10,497 bases of DNA from an uncultured Parabacteroides sp. (GTDB taxonomy: Bacteria > Bacteroidota > Bacteroidia > Bacteroidales > Tannerellaceae), in the NCBI GenBank assembly GCA_900541965.1, contig UQLN01000094.1, positions 1 to 10,497 of the forward strand, in the 5' to 3' direction. Each line of letters begins with the position of its first letter. Positions within the stretch are counted from its first letter, which is position 1. This document shows, piece by piece, positions 1-7,032 of the stretch. The position numbers were made by a program, and so were the translations under genes. The notes below the pieces were generated by a model, which was given only the letters and a program-made list of their open reading frames with translations, did no database searches and was not told the origin of the DNA.

Positions 1-109
1 CTTCTGTCGTACAGGAGGCAAGCAGCACCGCGGCAAGCAAATACACACTTGCCGCAAGTGTCTGTACCGGTTTGTAAGAGGGACATAGATCTTGTTGTTT
101 TGTTTTCAT
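1..109 (-). CDS. Lipoprotein, N-terminal fragment (cut by window edge)
   Basis: An open frame starts at the ATG whose complement is at 107-109 and runs leftward out of the window. Its 36 visible codons begin MKTKQQDLCPSYKP, followed by a hydrophobic stretch that ends in the lipobox VLLASC and then TTE. This is a signal peptidase II signal, so the product is probably an exported lipoprotein with its cysteine at about residue 33. The start is supported by an in-frame TAA 12 bases upstream. The gene follows the DUF4469 gene on the same strand after about 145 bp that hold the dyad array. No TAnnTTTG box is visible directly upstream, so it may be co-transcribed with the DUF4469 gene. The mature protein lies outside the window and its function cannot be told. 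Confidence 0.72.
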   Translation of the reverse strand, partial: MKTKQQDLCPSYKPVQTLAASVYLLAAVLLASCTTE

Positions 110-141
110 ATCAGAGTGTATTTAGTTTATCAGTATATTTT

Positions 142-250
142 TATACGATGACCGTATACGCCTGCATACGGTTGTCGTATGTACTCGCATATAGGTATCG
201 TATACGCTTGCATACGGTCACCGTATGTGGACGCATACGACCCTCGTATA
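142..250. repeat. Array of five 17-bp dyads at 23-bp period
   Basis: Five modules of the form YATAYR-N5-CGTATR occupy 142-158, 165-181, 188-204, 211-227 and 234-250, separated by 6-bp spacers. The hexamer half-sites are conserved: CATACG or TATACG on the left (CATATA in module 3) and CGTATG or CGTATA on the right. The 5-bp centres (atgac, gttgt, ggtat, gtcac, accct) and the spacers vary. Modules 1, 2 and 4 are perfect dyads, module 5 has one mismatch and module 3 has more. The array fills the gap between the DUF4469 stop codon and the lipoprotein start, ending 32 bp before the latter. It could be a stacked protein-binding site about two helical turns apart, or a run of RNA hairpins in the leader. 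The repeat is seen directly; the role is unknown. Confidence 0.85.
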
Positions 251-254
251 AAGA

Positions 255-1034
255 TTAGAGTTCTTCGGGTTTATCGCCATTGCTTACTTCTCCCACATGC
301 AGGGGATACGGAAAGCGGTTGCGGCGCACCTCTTTGAGTAGTTGTTTGCTGTTTCCGCCGTACTGTGTTGCTACCTCCAGATAGTAATCTCCGTCCGGCA
401 ATTGTGGTATGATAAAGGAGAAATTGGAAGGCTCGTTCCGTATTAATGATGTCTCTGGAACTGCGGTTTCGACTTTTGTGGAAGCGTTGATAAAAAAGAA
501 GCCGATAGTGGTATTTCCGGTTCCGGCTATTTTAGTACGGTATCCTTCGCCTGTCAGACCGCCACCTGCTGTAATCCTGTTGTTTACGCTTCCGGTGGTG
601 GTGTCGTTTACCTTGATAATCGTAGGCAATGCCTCCTCTACGGCACTGACGATAACGGATATGCTTTTCAAGTCATTTTTAAATTCACCGCGTGGCGAAC
701 AACGTAGGGTGGCGTTATTCAGTTCGGGGTCGAACTGTGCCTTGGGACCGATAAAGGAACCGTCCACACCAAGGGAGTTATTCGAGAACCCAAATTCTAC
801 CGTTGAGGCAGAGTAGAGTTCGTTGCGTGCCTGTGCCATTAAATCGTTGTAGGCACTTTCCAGTTCGCTGGCTGAAAATTTACTGCCTGCATTTGCAGCG
901 AGACGGCAAAGGTCTTTGACTGTGCGGTTTGCAAGATAGGTTACATTGAATGTGAAATCATCTTCCCGTTCGGTTAACTTGTTTGCTACTAATTTACCAG
1001 CAATACTTCGTTTTTTGGGTTCTGTCGTTGCCAT
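255..1034 (-). CDS. HU-like DNA-binding / DUF4469 domain protein
   Basis: This 259-aa protein starts MATTEPKKRS and has no signal peptide, so it is probably cytoplasmic. Residues about 10-130 resemble the HU-like DNA-binding domain found at the N terminus of many Bacteroides proteins (VTYLANRTVKDLCRLAA, then a glycine-rich GVDGSFIGPKAQF segment). Residues about 140-250 resemble the DUF4469 Ig-like domain (ITAGGGLTGEGY, then a beta-rich region ending in a basic stretch near KEVRRNRFPYP). The domain assignment is by recall of the families, not by a search. Known members bind DNA by homology only; no specific role is established. Upstream lies a 201-bp segment with inverted-repeat ends that looks like an invertible promoter. 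Downstream, after the dyad array, comes a lipoprotein gene on the same strand, so the two may be switched together. The only ATG in reach is at 1034. Confidence 0.8.
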   Translation of the reverse strand: MATTEPKKRSIAGKLVANKLTEREDDFTFNVTYLANRTVKDLCRLAANAGSKFSASELESAYNDLMAQARNELYSASTVEFGFSNNSLGVDGSFIGPKAQFDPELNNATLRCSPRGEFKNDLKSISVIVSAVEEALPTIIKVNDTTTGSVNNRITAGGGLTGEGYRTKIAGTGNTTIGFFFINASTKVETAVPETSLIRNEPSNFSFIIPQLPDGDYYLEVATQYGGNSKQLLKEVRRNRFPYPLHVGEVSNGDKPEEL

Positions 1035-1051
1035 AATAATGGGTTTAATTA

Positions 1052-1066
1052 AGTTCCAGTGAAACT
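1052..1066 (+). repeat. Left 15-bp inverted-repeat arm
   Basis: AGTTCCAGTGAAACT, the exact reverse complement of 1238-1252. Its left end is 17 bp upstream of the DUF4469 start codon, within the presumed leader. It is the likely crossover site for the inversion. Confidence 0.85.
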
Positions 1067-1186
1067 TAGATTAAAATCACCCGCTTTTAGAAATATTATG
1101 AATCGGCGAAAGCTGTTGTTTCTCTAATATTTTCAGGCTAACCGAGGTGGTTTCGCTACTATAGGCATTGAATTTTAATAGTTTAC

Positions 1187-1221
1187 ATTGTAAGAAGCCT
1201 CAAGGTTTATTCATACATTTG
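1187..1221 (+). promoter_or_regulatory. Bacteroides-type promoter inside the invertible segment
   Basis: TACATTTG at 1214-1221 is a full match to the Bacteroides -7 box TAnnTTTG. ATTG at 1187-1190 is a possible -33 element, though the 23-bp gap is longer than ideal. As drawn, it would transcribe rightward into the terminator at 1332-1376 with no gene in between. Reflected about the inverted repeats, the -7 box would fall at 1083-1090 on the minus strand, giving a leader of roughly 40 nt for the DUF4469 gene. Confidence 0.55.
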
Positions 1222-1237
1222 CTCCTATTATTAACAT

Positions 1238-1252
1238 AGTTTCACTGGAACT
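1238..1252 (-). repeat. Right 15-bp inverted-repeat arm
   Basis: AGTTTCACTGGAACT, the exact reverse complement of 1052-1066. It lies 79 bp before the terminator hairpin that follows the Ca2+ ATPase gene. Confidence 0.85.
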
Positions 1253-1331
1253 ATGGTGATTTGTTGTTTTAAAGATGAGTTGAATGATTAAAGAATGCCA
1301 GAACCTTTAGATGTGCCGGATATAAAACGGC

Positions 1332-1376
1332 AAACGGATTACACAAATGTTTTGCCATGCATTGTGTAATCCGTTT
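1332..1376. terminator. Bidirectional intrinsic terminator
   Basis: A 15-bp perfect stem (1332-1346 with 1362-1376, CGGATTACACAA core) encloses a 15-nt loop. On the plus strand the stem runs into TTTTTTA. On the minus strand the stem ends in TTT, followed by GCCGTTTTAT. It lies 20 bp after the ATPase stop codon and can end that transcript. It can also stop rightward transcription coming from the invertible promoter. Confidence 0.82.
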
Positions 1377-1395
1377 TTTATGTTGTCAGATAAGT

Positions 1396-4077
1396 TTATT
1401 TCTTCATTCTGCTGATTAACCGTCCTAATTCGCCAATCCACAAAACCAGCGATGTGGAACCGATTATGATGCCCCAATCTTTTAAGGAAAGAGGAATTAC
1501 GCTGAACATCGGACCGCCGAATGTAACAATCAGGTATTGTCCGATTACGATAATCAGTGCCACGAACAGGAAGCTCTTGCTTTCTTTCAGGTTGGCAAAG
1601 GCTGAACGTCCTTCCATAAACGCTTTTGCGTTGAACATATTCCAGAACTGCAACATGACAAAGAAACTGAAGAACCAGGATAAATCATGCGGAGTCAAGC
1701 CGCTTTGTGCATGGAAATAGAATAGTAATCCCATCAAGACTGCGACAAAAGTAAATCCTACTCCGAATATATTGTATGCCATCGGACGTGTGATGATAAA
1801 GTCTCCGTCCTTACCGCTCCGGCGGGGTCTGTCTTTCATAACCCGTTCGTTCGGAGGAAGCGAGGCAAGTGCCCCGGCGGCAAACGTATCCATAATCAGG
1901 TTCACCCAAAGCATTTGCGTGATGGTAAGCGGCGACTCGGTACCCAACAATGAACCCATCAATACAATCAGACATGCCGCCACATTGATGGTGAGCTGGA
2001 AGAGCAGGAACTTCTGGATATTACGGTAGAGGGAACGTCCCCACATAACCGCACGGGTAATGCTGCTGAATGAGTTATCGATAATCGTAATATCACTTGC
2101 TTCTTTTGCAACTGAGGTGCCGTCGCCCATGGAAAGACCTACTTGGGCCGCTTTTAATGCCGGAGCATCGTTTGTTCCGTCGCCGGTAACAGCCACAACC
2201 GCTTCCCTCTGTTGAAGAAGCTGGACAAGGCGTTGCTTATCTGTAGGACGTGCACGGCACATGATTTTCAAATCCAGGACACGGTCCAAAGCCTCTTCGT
2301 CTGTCAAGGCTTCAAAACCGGGACCCGTGATGATATTACGGTCTGTATCTTCTGTTTTCCAGATACCGATTTGGCGTCCGATTTCCTTGGCAGTACCCGG
2401 TGTATCGCCGGTAACGATTTTTACGTCTATGCCTGCATTCAGACAGCTTTGTACGGCTGCCGGTACATCTGCACGGACTGGGTCTGAGATAGCAACAACA
2501 CCCAGATAAGTCAGGTCGGTATTGTGCAGGCGCCCATTCATAAAGAATGCCATGTCTTCTCCTTCTTCTACAATCTGGTAGGCAAAGCCCAGTGTACGCA
2601 TCGCCTGGTTCTGATAGTTTAGCAATTGTTGTTCTATGGCGGCTTTGCAAGCATCGACCGGTTTGTATGTATTGTCTGTGGCAACACGCTGGCTGTTGGC
2701 AAGCACGATTTCCGGCGCGCCTTTCACATACAGCACTTTTTTACCCAGCAGGGGAGATTGTACGAGTGTCGCCATATATTTGCGTTCTGTCGAGAAGGTC
2801 AACTGGTCCAGAACCGGGGCGTTTTCCCTTAAATCCAGATAGTTCTGGTGTTGGCTGTTTAGCCAGAGAAGCAGGGCGGCTTCGGTCGGGTTGCCTAAGG
2901 TCTTGACCTTCTCTTCCGAGAAGTCGAGATAGGCAGTGGAGTTGACGGAAATGCCTTCTTTTATCAGATTGCTTAATTCGTCGTCACCCAACTGCTGGTC
3001 TTTCAGGTTATAGAAGTTTGTTTCGTGTACCTGCATCTGGTTTTGTGTCAGGGTTCCGGTTTTATCCGTACAGATAACCGTTGTAGCCCCCATAGTTTCG
3101 CAGGCGTGCATTTTGCGCACCAGATTGTTGGTTTTCAGCATACGGTTCATGCTAAGGGCAAGACTCAGCGTCACACTCATAGGCAAGCCTTCCGGCACGG
3201 AAACCACAATCAGGGTAACGGCAACCATAAAGATATTCAGGATATGGGAAATCAAATCCATAACCGGCATGCCGGATGAAGTGAGCAGGAGTTTTGCCAA
3301 CAGGGCGATGAATGTTACTGCTGCGATGGTATATCCGGCTCTGCTGATTATTTTTGCCAGTCCTGCCAACTGGATTTGCAGCGGGGTATCGATATTGTTA
3401 TCAATTTGGGAGCCTTCATACACTTTACCGTATCCGGTGGCGTCGCCCACTTTTTCCACTTCCATGATACCGTGTCCGTCTACAACGGTTGTACCGCGCA
3501 TTACGACGTTTGACGGGTAGGTTGCTTCGTTATCAAAATCAGCCTCATTTGTCGTTTTGCTGATGATGGGTTCGCCTGTCAGCGTGGATTCGTTGATTTG
3601 CAGGGAAATGGCTTCGAGTAAATGTCCGTCGGCGGGAACTTCTTCGCCGGTTTCCAGCACCACGATGTCGCCAACGACCACCTCTTTTTTGGGAACCTGG
3701 CAAATGTTGCCTTCCCGTATCACTTTGACCATTACGTCGTCGTTGACTGTGTTCAATACATCGAAGGCTTTGTTGGCTTTCATTTCAAAGAAGAAGCCCA
3801 CACAGGAAGCCAGCATGATGGCAAAGAAGATACCGATAGGTTCGAGGAATGCCGTGAAGCCTTTAGCTTCCGGTCCCCAGCAATGCACGCCGGCAATTAT
3901 CATGGACAGTAACCATGCAACTAATAAGATGCGAATGATAGGGTCGTCGAATTTTTCGAGGAACTGGCTCCATAAAGAGGCCTTCTTGGGAGGGGTAAGT
4001 ACGTTTTCACCATACAAACGCCTGTTTTCATCCACTTGTTGTTTGGTTAGTCCCTGATACTGATGTTTTTTATCCAT
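1396..4077 (-). CDS. Ca2+-transporting P-type ATPase, type IIB (PMCA-like)
   Basis: This 893-aa inner-membrane pump is full length for the family. The N-terminal cation-ATPase domain (GLTKQQVDENRRLYGENVL) is followed by the first membrane pair (about 48-100) and the actuator domain with TGEP at 167-170. M4 carries the ion-binding PEGLP (295-299). The phosphorylation motif DKTGTLT starts at D338, the nucleotide-binding KGAPE is at 452-456, TGD at 556-558 and the hinge TGDGTNDAPA at 631-640. The C-terminal membrane block includes M6 WVNLIMDTFAA, with N726 and D730 as likely Ca2+ ligands alongside E296. This ligand pattern is that of PMCA-type pumps, which export Ca2+ using ATP. The substrate is inferred from family. 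The C terminus is short, with no calmodulin-binding tail. It has its own probable promoter (4113-4144) and a terminator, so it is likely a single-gene unit. Confidence 0.93.
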   Translation of the reverse strand: MDKKHQYQGLTKQQVDENRRLYGENVLTPPKKASLWSQFLEKFDDPIIRILLVAWLLSMIIAGVHCWGPEAKGFTAFLEPIGIFFAIMLASCVGFFFEMKANKAFDVLNTVNDDVMVKVIREGNICQVPKKEVVVGDIVVLETGEEVPADGHLLEAISLQINESTLTGEPIISKTTNEADFDNEATYPSNVVMRGTTVVDGHGIMEVEKVGDATGYGKVYEGSQIDNNIDTPLQIQLAGLAKIISRAGYTIAAVTFIALLAKLLLTSSGMPVMDLISHILNIFMVAVTLIVVSVPEGLPMSVTLSLALSMNRMLKTNNLVRKMHACETMGATTVICTDKTGTLTQNQMQVHETNFYNLKDQQLGDDELSNLIKEGISVNSTAYLDFSEEKVKTLGNPTEAALLLWLNSQHQNYLDLRENAPVLDQLTFSTERKYMATLVQSPLLGKKVLYVKGAPEIVLANSQRVATDNTYKPVDACKAAIEQQLLNYQNQAMRTLGFAYQIVEEGEDMAFFMNGRLHNTDLTYLGVVAISDPVRADVPAAVQSCLNAGIDVKIVTGDTPGTAKEIGRQIGIWKTEDTDRNIITGPGFEALTDEEALDRVLDLKIMCRARPTDKQRLVQLLQQREAVVAVTGDGTNDAPALKAAQVGLSMGDGTSVAKEASDITIIDNSFSSITRAVMWGRSLYRNIQKFLLFQLTINVAACLIVLMGSLLGTESPLTITQMLWVNLIMDTFAAGALASLPPNERVMKDRPRRSGKDGDFIITRPMAYNIFGVGFTFVAVLMGLLFYFHAQSGLTPHDLSWFFSFFVMLQFWNMFNAKAFMEGRSAFANLKESKSFLFVALIIVIGQYLIVTFGGPMFSVIPLSLKDWGIIIGSTSLVLWIGELGRLISRMKK

Positions 4078-4112
4078 AAATTTATTAATCTGTTACTAAA
4101 GAATTACGGGCA

Positions 4113-4144
4113 CAAATTACGTAAAGTCGCCCGACATATACAAA
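4113..4144 (-). promoter_or_regulatory. Probable promoter of the Ca2+ ATPase gene
   Basis: On the minus strand TTTG (4144-4141) is followed after 20 bp by GTAATTTG (4120-4113), which matches seven of the eight positions in the wider TAnnTTTG pattern only loosely, because TA is displaced by one base. The spacing fits the Bacteroides -33/-7 arrangement. The leader would be roughly 30 nt. The -33 box lies within the hairpin loop and stem at 4128-4153. Confidence 0.42.
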
Positions 4145-4153
4145 TGCCGGGCG
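4128..4153 (-). terminator. Hairpin after the CBM9-like gene
   Basis: A 10-bp stem, 4128-4137 paired with 4144-4153 (one G-T wobble), encloses a 6-nt loop. It lies 46 bp after the stop codon of the CBM9-like gene. On the minus strand it is followed by ACTTTACG rather than a clean T-run, so it is a weak or factor-assisted terminator, or just a transcript-stabilising hairpin. It overlaps the presumed ATPase promoter. Confidence 0.5.
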
Positions 4154-4199
4154 TGAATTTCCATGGATTGGCTGCGAATGGCCGGTTCTTAAGGGCGGA

Positions 4200-5309
4200 T
4201 TACTTCCATACCCATCCGTCTTGCCGGATGTGCCAGAGGGTTCCGTCGGGTGCAGGCATACTGATTTCGTACATGGATGGAGTTGTGTACAGGCGGATTT
4301 GTTTAGCCTGTTCGGGCGTACAAATCTCCTCCGGCTTTAATTCGTTTACCGTAGTGGCATACTGTCCGAATGTTGCAGCATACAGATTCTGGCGGTAATA
4401 CAGGTTGCGCAGCAGCCATTTCACTTCTTCGGCAGGGTTTGTGACGAAAGGCGTTTCGCCGGTTCCTGCCACTTTATCGGAGAATTGTACGTATCCCCAA
4501 TATTCCGGCATATGGATGTTGATAACTCCGGTAGGCGCCCATACCCAGTTGTATTCGCGTATTTTATCCTCTCCCTTGATGGGAACTTTAACGTATTGCC
4601 CGTTCTGTACTTCGGTAGTCCATTGTACACGGGAGAAGTTGACGCGCATCTGTTCTCCGGCTTCCGGTTTTCCTTTCCCGCGCATTACTTCGTAGATGGC
4701 AGTCCATGGCATAAACACTTCCACACTCCATGATTTGTCGATGTCGTTCGGATTGTTGAGCGTTCCGTTTATATGGACAGCCGATTGCATTCCGGCAAGT
4801 TCCAGATTGTTCAGTACTTGTGGATTATCCCGGTACGGTCTGCTCAGGAAAAGGTCCCAATCCGTACCTTTCGCATTGATTTCGTATTCCAGATAGTTGT
4901 GCGTGTCATTGGTCGGATTCAGGAAGATTTCAAAGTCATTATCATAATAGATGACGGTATCGTGCTGCATTAATGTTGCCCATACATGCGGCTCTTCCAG
5001 AAGGGCGGCAAAGTACATTCCTTTTTCATCGTATGCCATTTTAGCCCTTGTGTTCAGGTAGGGCTTCGGACGCTTGTCGCCTTCAATGTCTACGAAGTCG
5101 CTAGTCCAGGGGATAGCGTCCCATTCTCCGGGCGACAGTATGCCGTCCACTTTAATCTGTCCCGGTGCTTTGTAGCAGACATACGTCGGAGGATTAAAGG
5201 GGAACTGTTCCGGATAACTGATTGCCTGCTCTTTCGATGCCTGCTTGTTTCCACATGAGAGCAACGTAAGTGTTGCCAACGATAAAGATAGTAAGATACT
5301 TTTGCTCAT
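4200..5309 (-). CDS. CBM9-like carbohydrate-binding lipoprotein
   Basis: This 369-aa protein begins MSKSILLSLSLATLTLLSCG. The lipobox LLSC puts the lipidated cysteine at 19, so it is an envelope lipoprotein. I chose the ATG at 5309: the frame is open 23 codons further upstream, but that extension would bury the signal peptide and overlap the hydrolase gene. Residues about 40-280 have the CBM9-like pattern: KVDGILSPGEWDAIPW, then a DFVDIEG segment, DNDFEIFLNPTND, and the WSVEVFMPWTAI and MRVNFSRVQW strands. A further 80 residues, rich in Tyr and Trp, have no assignment I can make. CBM9 domains bind sugar ends in glycoside hydrolases, but stand-alone Bacteroides members like this one have no settled ligand. 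It follows the serine hydrolase gene by 14 bp, so the two are very likely co-expressed. Confidence 0.85.
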   Translation of the reverse strand: MSKSILLSLSLATLTLLSCGNKQASKEQAISYPEQFPFNPPTYVCYKAPGQIKVDGILSPGEWDAIPWTSDFVDIEGDKRPKPYLNTRAKMAYDEKGMYFAALLEEPHVWATLMQHDTVIYYDNDFEIFLNPTNDTHNYLEYEINAKGTDWDLFLSRPYRDNPQVLNNLELAGMQSAVHINGTLNNPNDIDKSWSVEVFMPWTAIYEVMRGKGKPEAGEQMRVNFSRVQWTTEVQNGQYVKVPIKGEDKIREYNWVWAPTGVINIHMPEYWGYVQFSDKVAGTGETPFVTNPAEEVKWLLRNLYYRQNLYAATFGQYATTVNELKPEEICTPEQAKQIRLYTTPSMYEISMPAPDGTLWHIRQDGWVWK

Positions 5310-5323
5310 TTGTATTGCTCGAT

Positions 5324-6490
5324 TTAGTTTGTATTCGATTCTGCGTTGTTTATGATATCCATTGCCGCATCCAGCCATAACAGCATATCTTCGGTCATGT
5401 TCTGGTTGCCGACAAGTTCTTTACTTTGTTTGTTGCCTAAGCGGACAACAACCGCGTTTTTATCGGGGATGGCAAATACATATTGCCCGTAAAGCCCCCG
5501 CATATAGGGAATATCCTGTCCTTTGTAGGTCAGTATCCAGTATTGGAAACCGTATTGGCGGTTCGGTTCGTCTGTTTTGGGATCATGCAAGCAGCTGTCC
5601 GGAGTGGTGGCCTCTTTCAGGTAGCTTTCGGAAACCAGTTGTTTGCCGTTCCAGCTTCCTTTATTTAATATCAACTGTCCGAAACGGGCAAAGTCGCGGG
5701 CATTACTGTTGAAGCAGCAATAGGCTTTTTCCATTCCGTCTTTTTTATCGAGGCTCCACAGGGCGTCTTCCTCTGCCTGCATGGGAGTCCATAGTTTCCG
5801 GGAAACGTAGGAGCAGATGTTTTCCCTGATCGCTTTCTCCACCAGGAAAGCCAGTAGTTGGGTTACACCGCTCTGGTAAATGAATTCGACTCCCGGCTCT
5901 TTGATTTCTTTCATACCGAAAGCGATTTCAGCCAGGTCGTTCCCGTAATAAAGTTTGGTAGTGGGGGAGAAGGGCGAAGCATAAGCCTCCTGAAAGTCGA
6001 ATCCGGCACTCATCGTCAGCAGATGGCGGATGGTGAGCGGTTTTCCGTTGTATCCGGCAAATTCGGGGAAGAAGTCGCTGACCGGCTGGTCTACGCTCTT
6101 AATAAAACCATCGTCGATGGCACATCCGGTGGCAAGCGAAATAATGCTTTTAGCCATCGAAAACGAATTACTGTGGGAAGAGGGCGAGTAGCCGTCCCAG
6201 TATTGTTCGAAAAGAAGAACACTGTCTTTTATGATGACATAAGCAACCGTGCTGTAGTCCTCAAATCCGGAAACATACTTTTCCGGCAGGGATAATGTGT
6301 TAAAAACAGCAGCCTCTTTCCAGGGGGCAGGGTCGCCTGCTTTTACGATCCGGTTTTCAAATATCGGATATTGGTCAATCTTCGGGAATAAGTGGATTAG
6401 TGTCTGGCGAAGGTAGTAATTGGAGGGTAATGCCAGATACCCTCCAATGCAGCAAACTACCAACAGTATTGCCCATCCTGTTTTTTTCAT
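5324..6490 (-). CDS. Serine hydrolase, beta-lactamase fold (COG1680 type)
   Basis: This 388-aa protein begins MKKTGWAILLVVCCIGGYLAL, an uncleaved anchor or signal segment with no convincing lipobox, so it is likely periplasmic and membrane-tethered. The class C beta-lactamase/NylB-like signatures are present: SxxK as SMAK (S111 nucleophile, K114), YxS as YQS (Y205), and a third region GLYGQYVFAIP (332-342) in place of KTG. HLLTMSAGF (156-164) is also typical of the fold. Relatives include esterases, D-aminopeptidases and 6-aminohexanoate-oligomer hydrolases; the substrate cannot be told, and a resistance role is unlikely without the KTG motif. The start codon directly follows the stop codon of the carbonic anhydrase gene, and a good AAGGAG ribosome site lies in that gene's last codons. 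Co-transcription is therefore nearly certain. Confidence 0.9.
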   Translation of the reverse strand: MKKTGWAILLVVCCIGGYLALPSNYYLRQTLIHLFPKIDQYPIFENRIVKAGDPAPWKEAAVFNTLSLPEKYVSGFEDYSTVAYVIIKDSVLLFEQYWDGYSPSSHSNSFSMAKSIISLATGCAIDDGFIKSVDQPVSDFFPEFAGYNGKPLTIRHLLTMSAGFDFQEAYASPFSPTTKLYYGNDLAEIAFGMKEIKEPGVEFIYQSGVTQLLAFLVEKAIRENICSYVSRKLWTPMQAEEDALWSLDKKDGMEKAYCCFNSNARDFARFGQLILNKGSWNGKQLVSESYLKEATTPDSCLHDPKTDEPNRQYGFQYWILTYKGQDIPYMRGLYGQYVFAIPDKNAVVVRLGNKQSKELVGNQNMTEDMLLWLDAAMDIINNAESNTN

Positions 6491-7024
6491 TTATTGTTCT
6501 CCTTTTTCTTCTTCTTTGTACCAGGAAGCGTACATGTGGTAATTCTTAGCAATCTTCTGGTTGATTTCCTTCGCTTGTTCCGGGTCTACCTTCTTTACGA
6601 ATTTAGCAGGAACGCCGGCATAGATACTGCCCGGTTCCACAATTGTTTTGCTAAGTACCACAGAGCCGGCGGCCACGATGGCACCTTCTCCGATGACTGC
6701 ATGGTCCAATACAACCGAGCCCATACCGATTAAAGCGCCGTTGCATATTTTAGCGCCGTGAATCGTTACGTTATGACCTACGGAAACGTCATCGCCAATC
6801 TCGATGGTCGACTTTTCGTATAAAGTATGTAATACGGAACCGTCTTGTATGTTTACTCCGTTACCGATACGGATGGAGTTTACATCACCGCGCAGCACGG
6901 TTCCGAACCAAATACTGCAACCCTCTCCAATTTCAACATCTCCAATGATGCAGGCATTGTCTGCCAGGAATGTGTCTTTACCGATTTTCGGGGTAAAGCC
7001 TCTTACTGATTTTATTATTGCCAT
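6491..7024 (-). CDS. Gamma-carbonic anhydrase-like hexapeptide-repeat protein
   Basis: This 177-aa protein begins MAIIKSVRGFTPKIG, the usual N terminus of the family. An in-frame upstream extension to 7087 would be translated from the heptad hairpin and is rejected. Left-handed beta-helix hexapeptide repeats run from about residue 25 to 125 (IGDVEIGEGCSIWFGTVLRGD). H66, H84 and H89 are the three expected metal ligands; R46, D48, Q60 and D61 also match conserved sites. It is the short YrdA/PaaY/CaiE-like form without the acidic loop of archaeal Cam. Members are cytoplasmic trimers with a metal at the subunit interfaces; some hydrate CO2, others hydrolyse thioesters or have no shown activity. 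The C terminus is charged (EEEKGEQ). It is the first of three tightly packed genes and follows the aminopeptidase by 88 bp holding a large hairpin. Confidence 0.9.
   Translation of the reverse strand: MAIIKSVRGFTPKIGKDTFLADNACIIGDVEIGEGCSIWFGTVLRGDVNSIRIGNGVNIQDGSVLHTLYEKSTIEIGDDVSVGHNVTIHGAKICNGALIGMGSVVLDHAVIGEGAIVAAGSVVLSKTIVEPGSIYAGVPAKFVKKVDPEQAKEINQKIAKNYHMYASWYKEEEKGEQ
6499..6504 (-). promoter_or_regulatory. Shine-Dalgarno site of the serine hydrolase
   Basis: AAGGAG on the minus strand ends 8 nt before the ATG at 6490, inside the last codons of the carbonic anhydrase gene. Strong Shine-Dalgarno sites are not the rule in Bacteroides, so this supports the chosen start and translational coupling of the two genes. 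Confidence 0.6.
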
Positions 7025-7032
7025 AGTTTTAT

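Larger units (their letters stand above)
1052..1252. other. Putative invertible promoter segment (inverton)
   Basis: A 201-bp non-coding segment is bounded by perfect 15-bp inverted repeats, AGTTCCAGTGAAACT at 1052-1066 and its reverse complement at 1238-1252. The match stops sharply on both sides. Size, arm length and position just upstream of a start codon (17 bp from the left arm to the ATG at 1034) match invertible promoters of Bacteroides, where a tyrosine or serine recombinase flips the segment. It carries one clear TAnnTTTG box (1214-1221) that points rightward, away from the DUF4469 gene; I found none pointing toward the gene. I therefore infer the OFF orientation. No recombinase gene is in the window, so it would have to act in trans. 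The rest of the 1035-1395 gap holds only a terminator. Confidence 0.68.

Noticed and set aside
142..250. CRISPR array
   Set aside because: The repeats are only 6-bp half-sites in 23-bp units with 5-6 bp variable parts, far shorter than CRISPR repeats and spacers. No cas genes are seen.
49..258. Plus-strand open frame of 69 codons across the dyad array
   Set aside because: It lies antisense to the lipoprotein start and its second half is just the repeat array translated. It has no ribosome site or family resemblance.
5310..5378. Longer N terminus for the CBM9-like protein
   Set aside because: It would overlap the hydrolase gene and push the lipoprotein signal to residue 24, where it would not work normally.
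5324..6490. Antibiotic-resistance beta-lactamase
   Set aside because: SxxK and YxS are present but the KTG motif is not, and the gene sits in a chromosomal housekeeping context.
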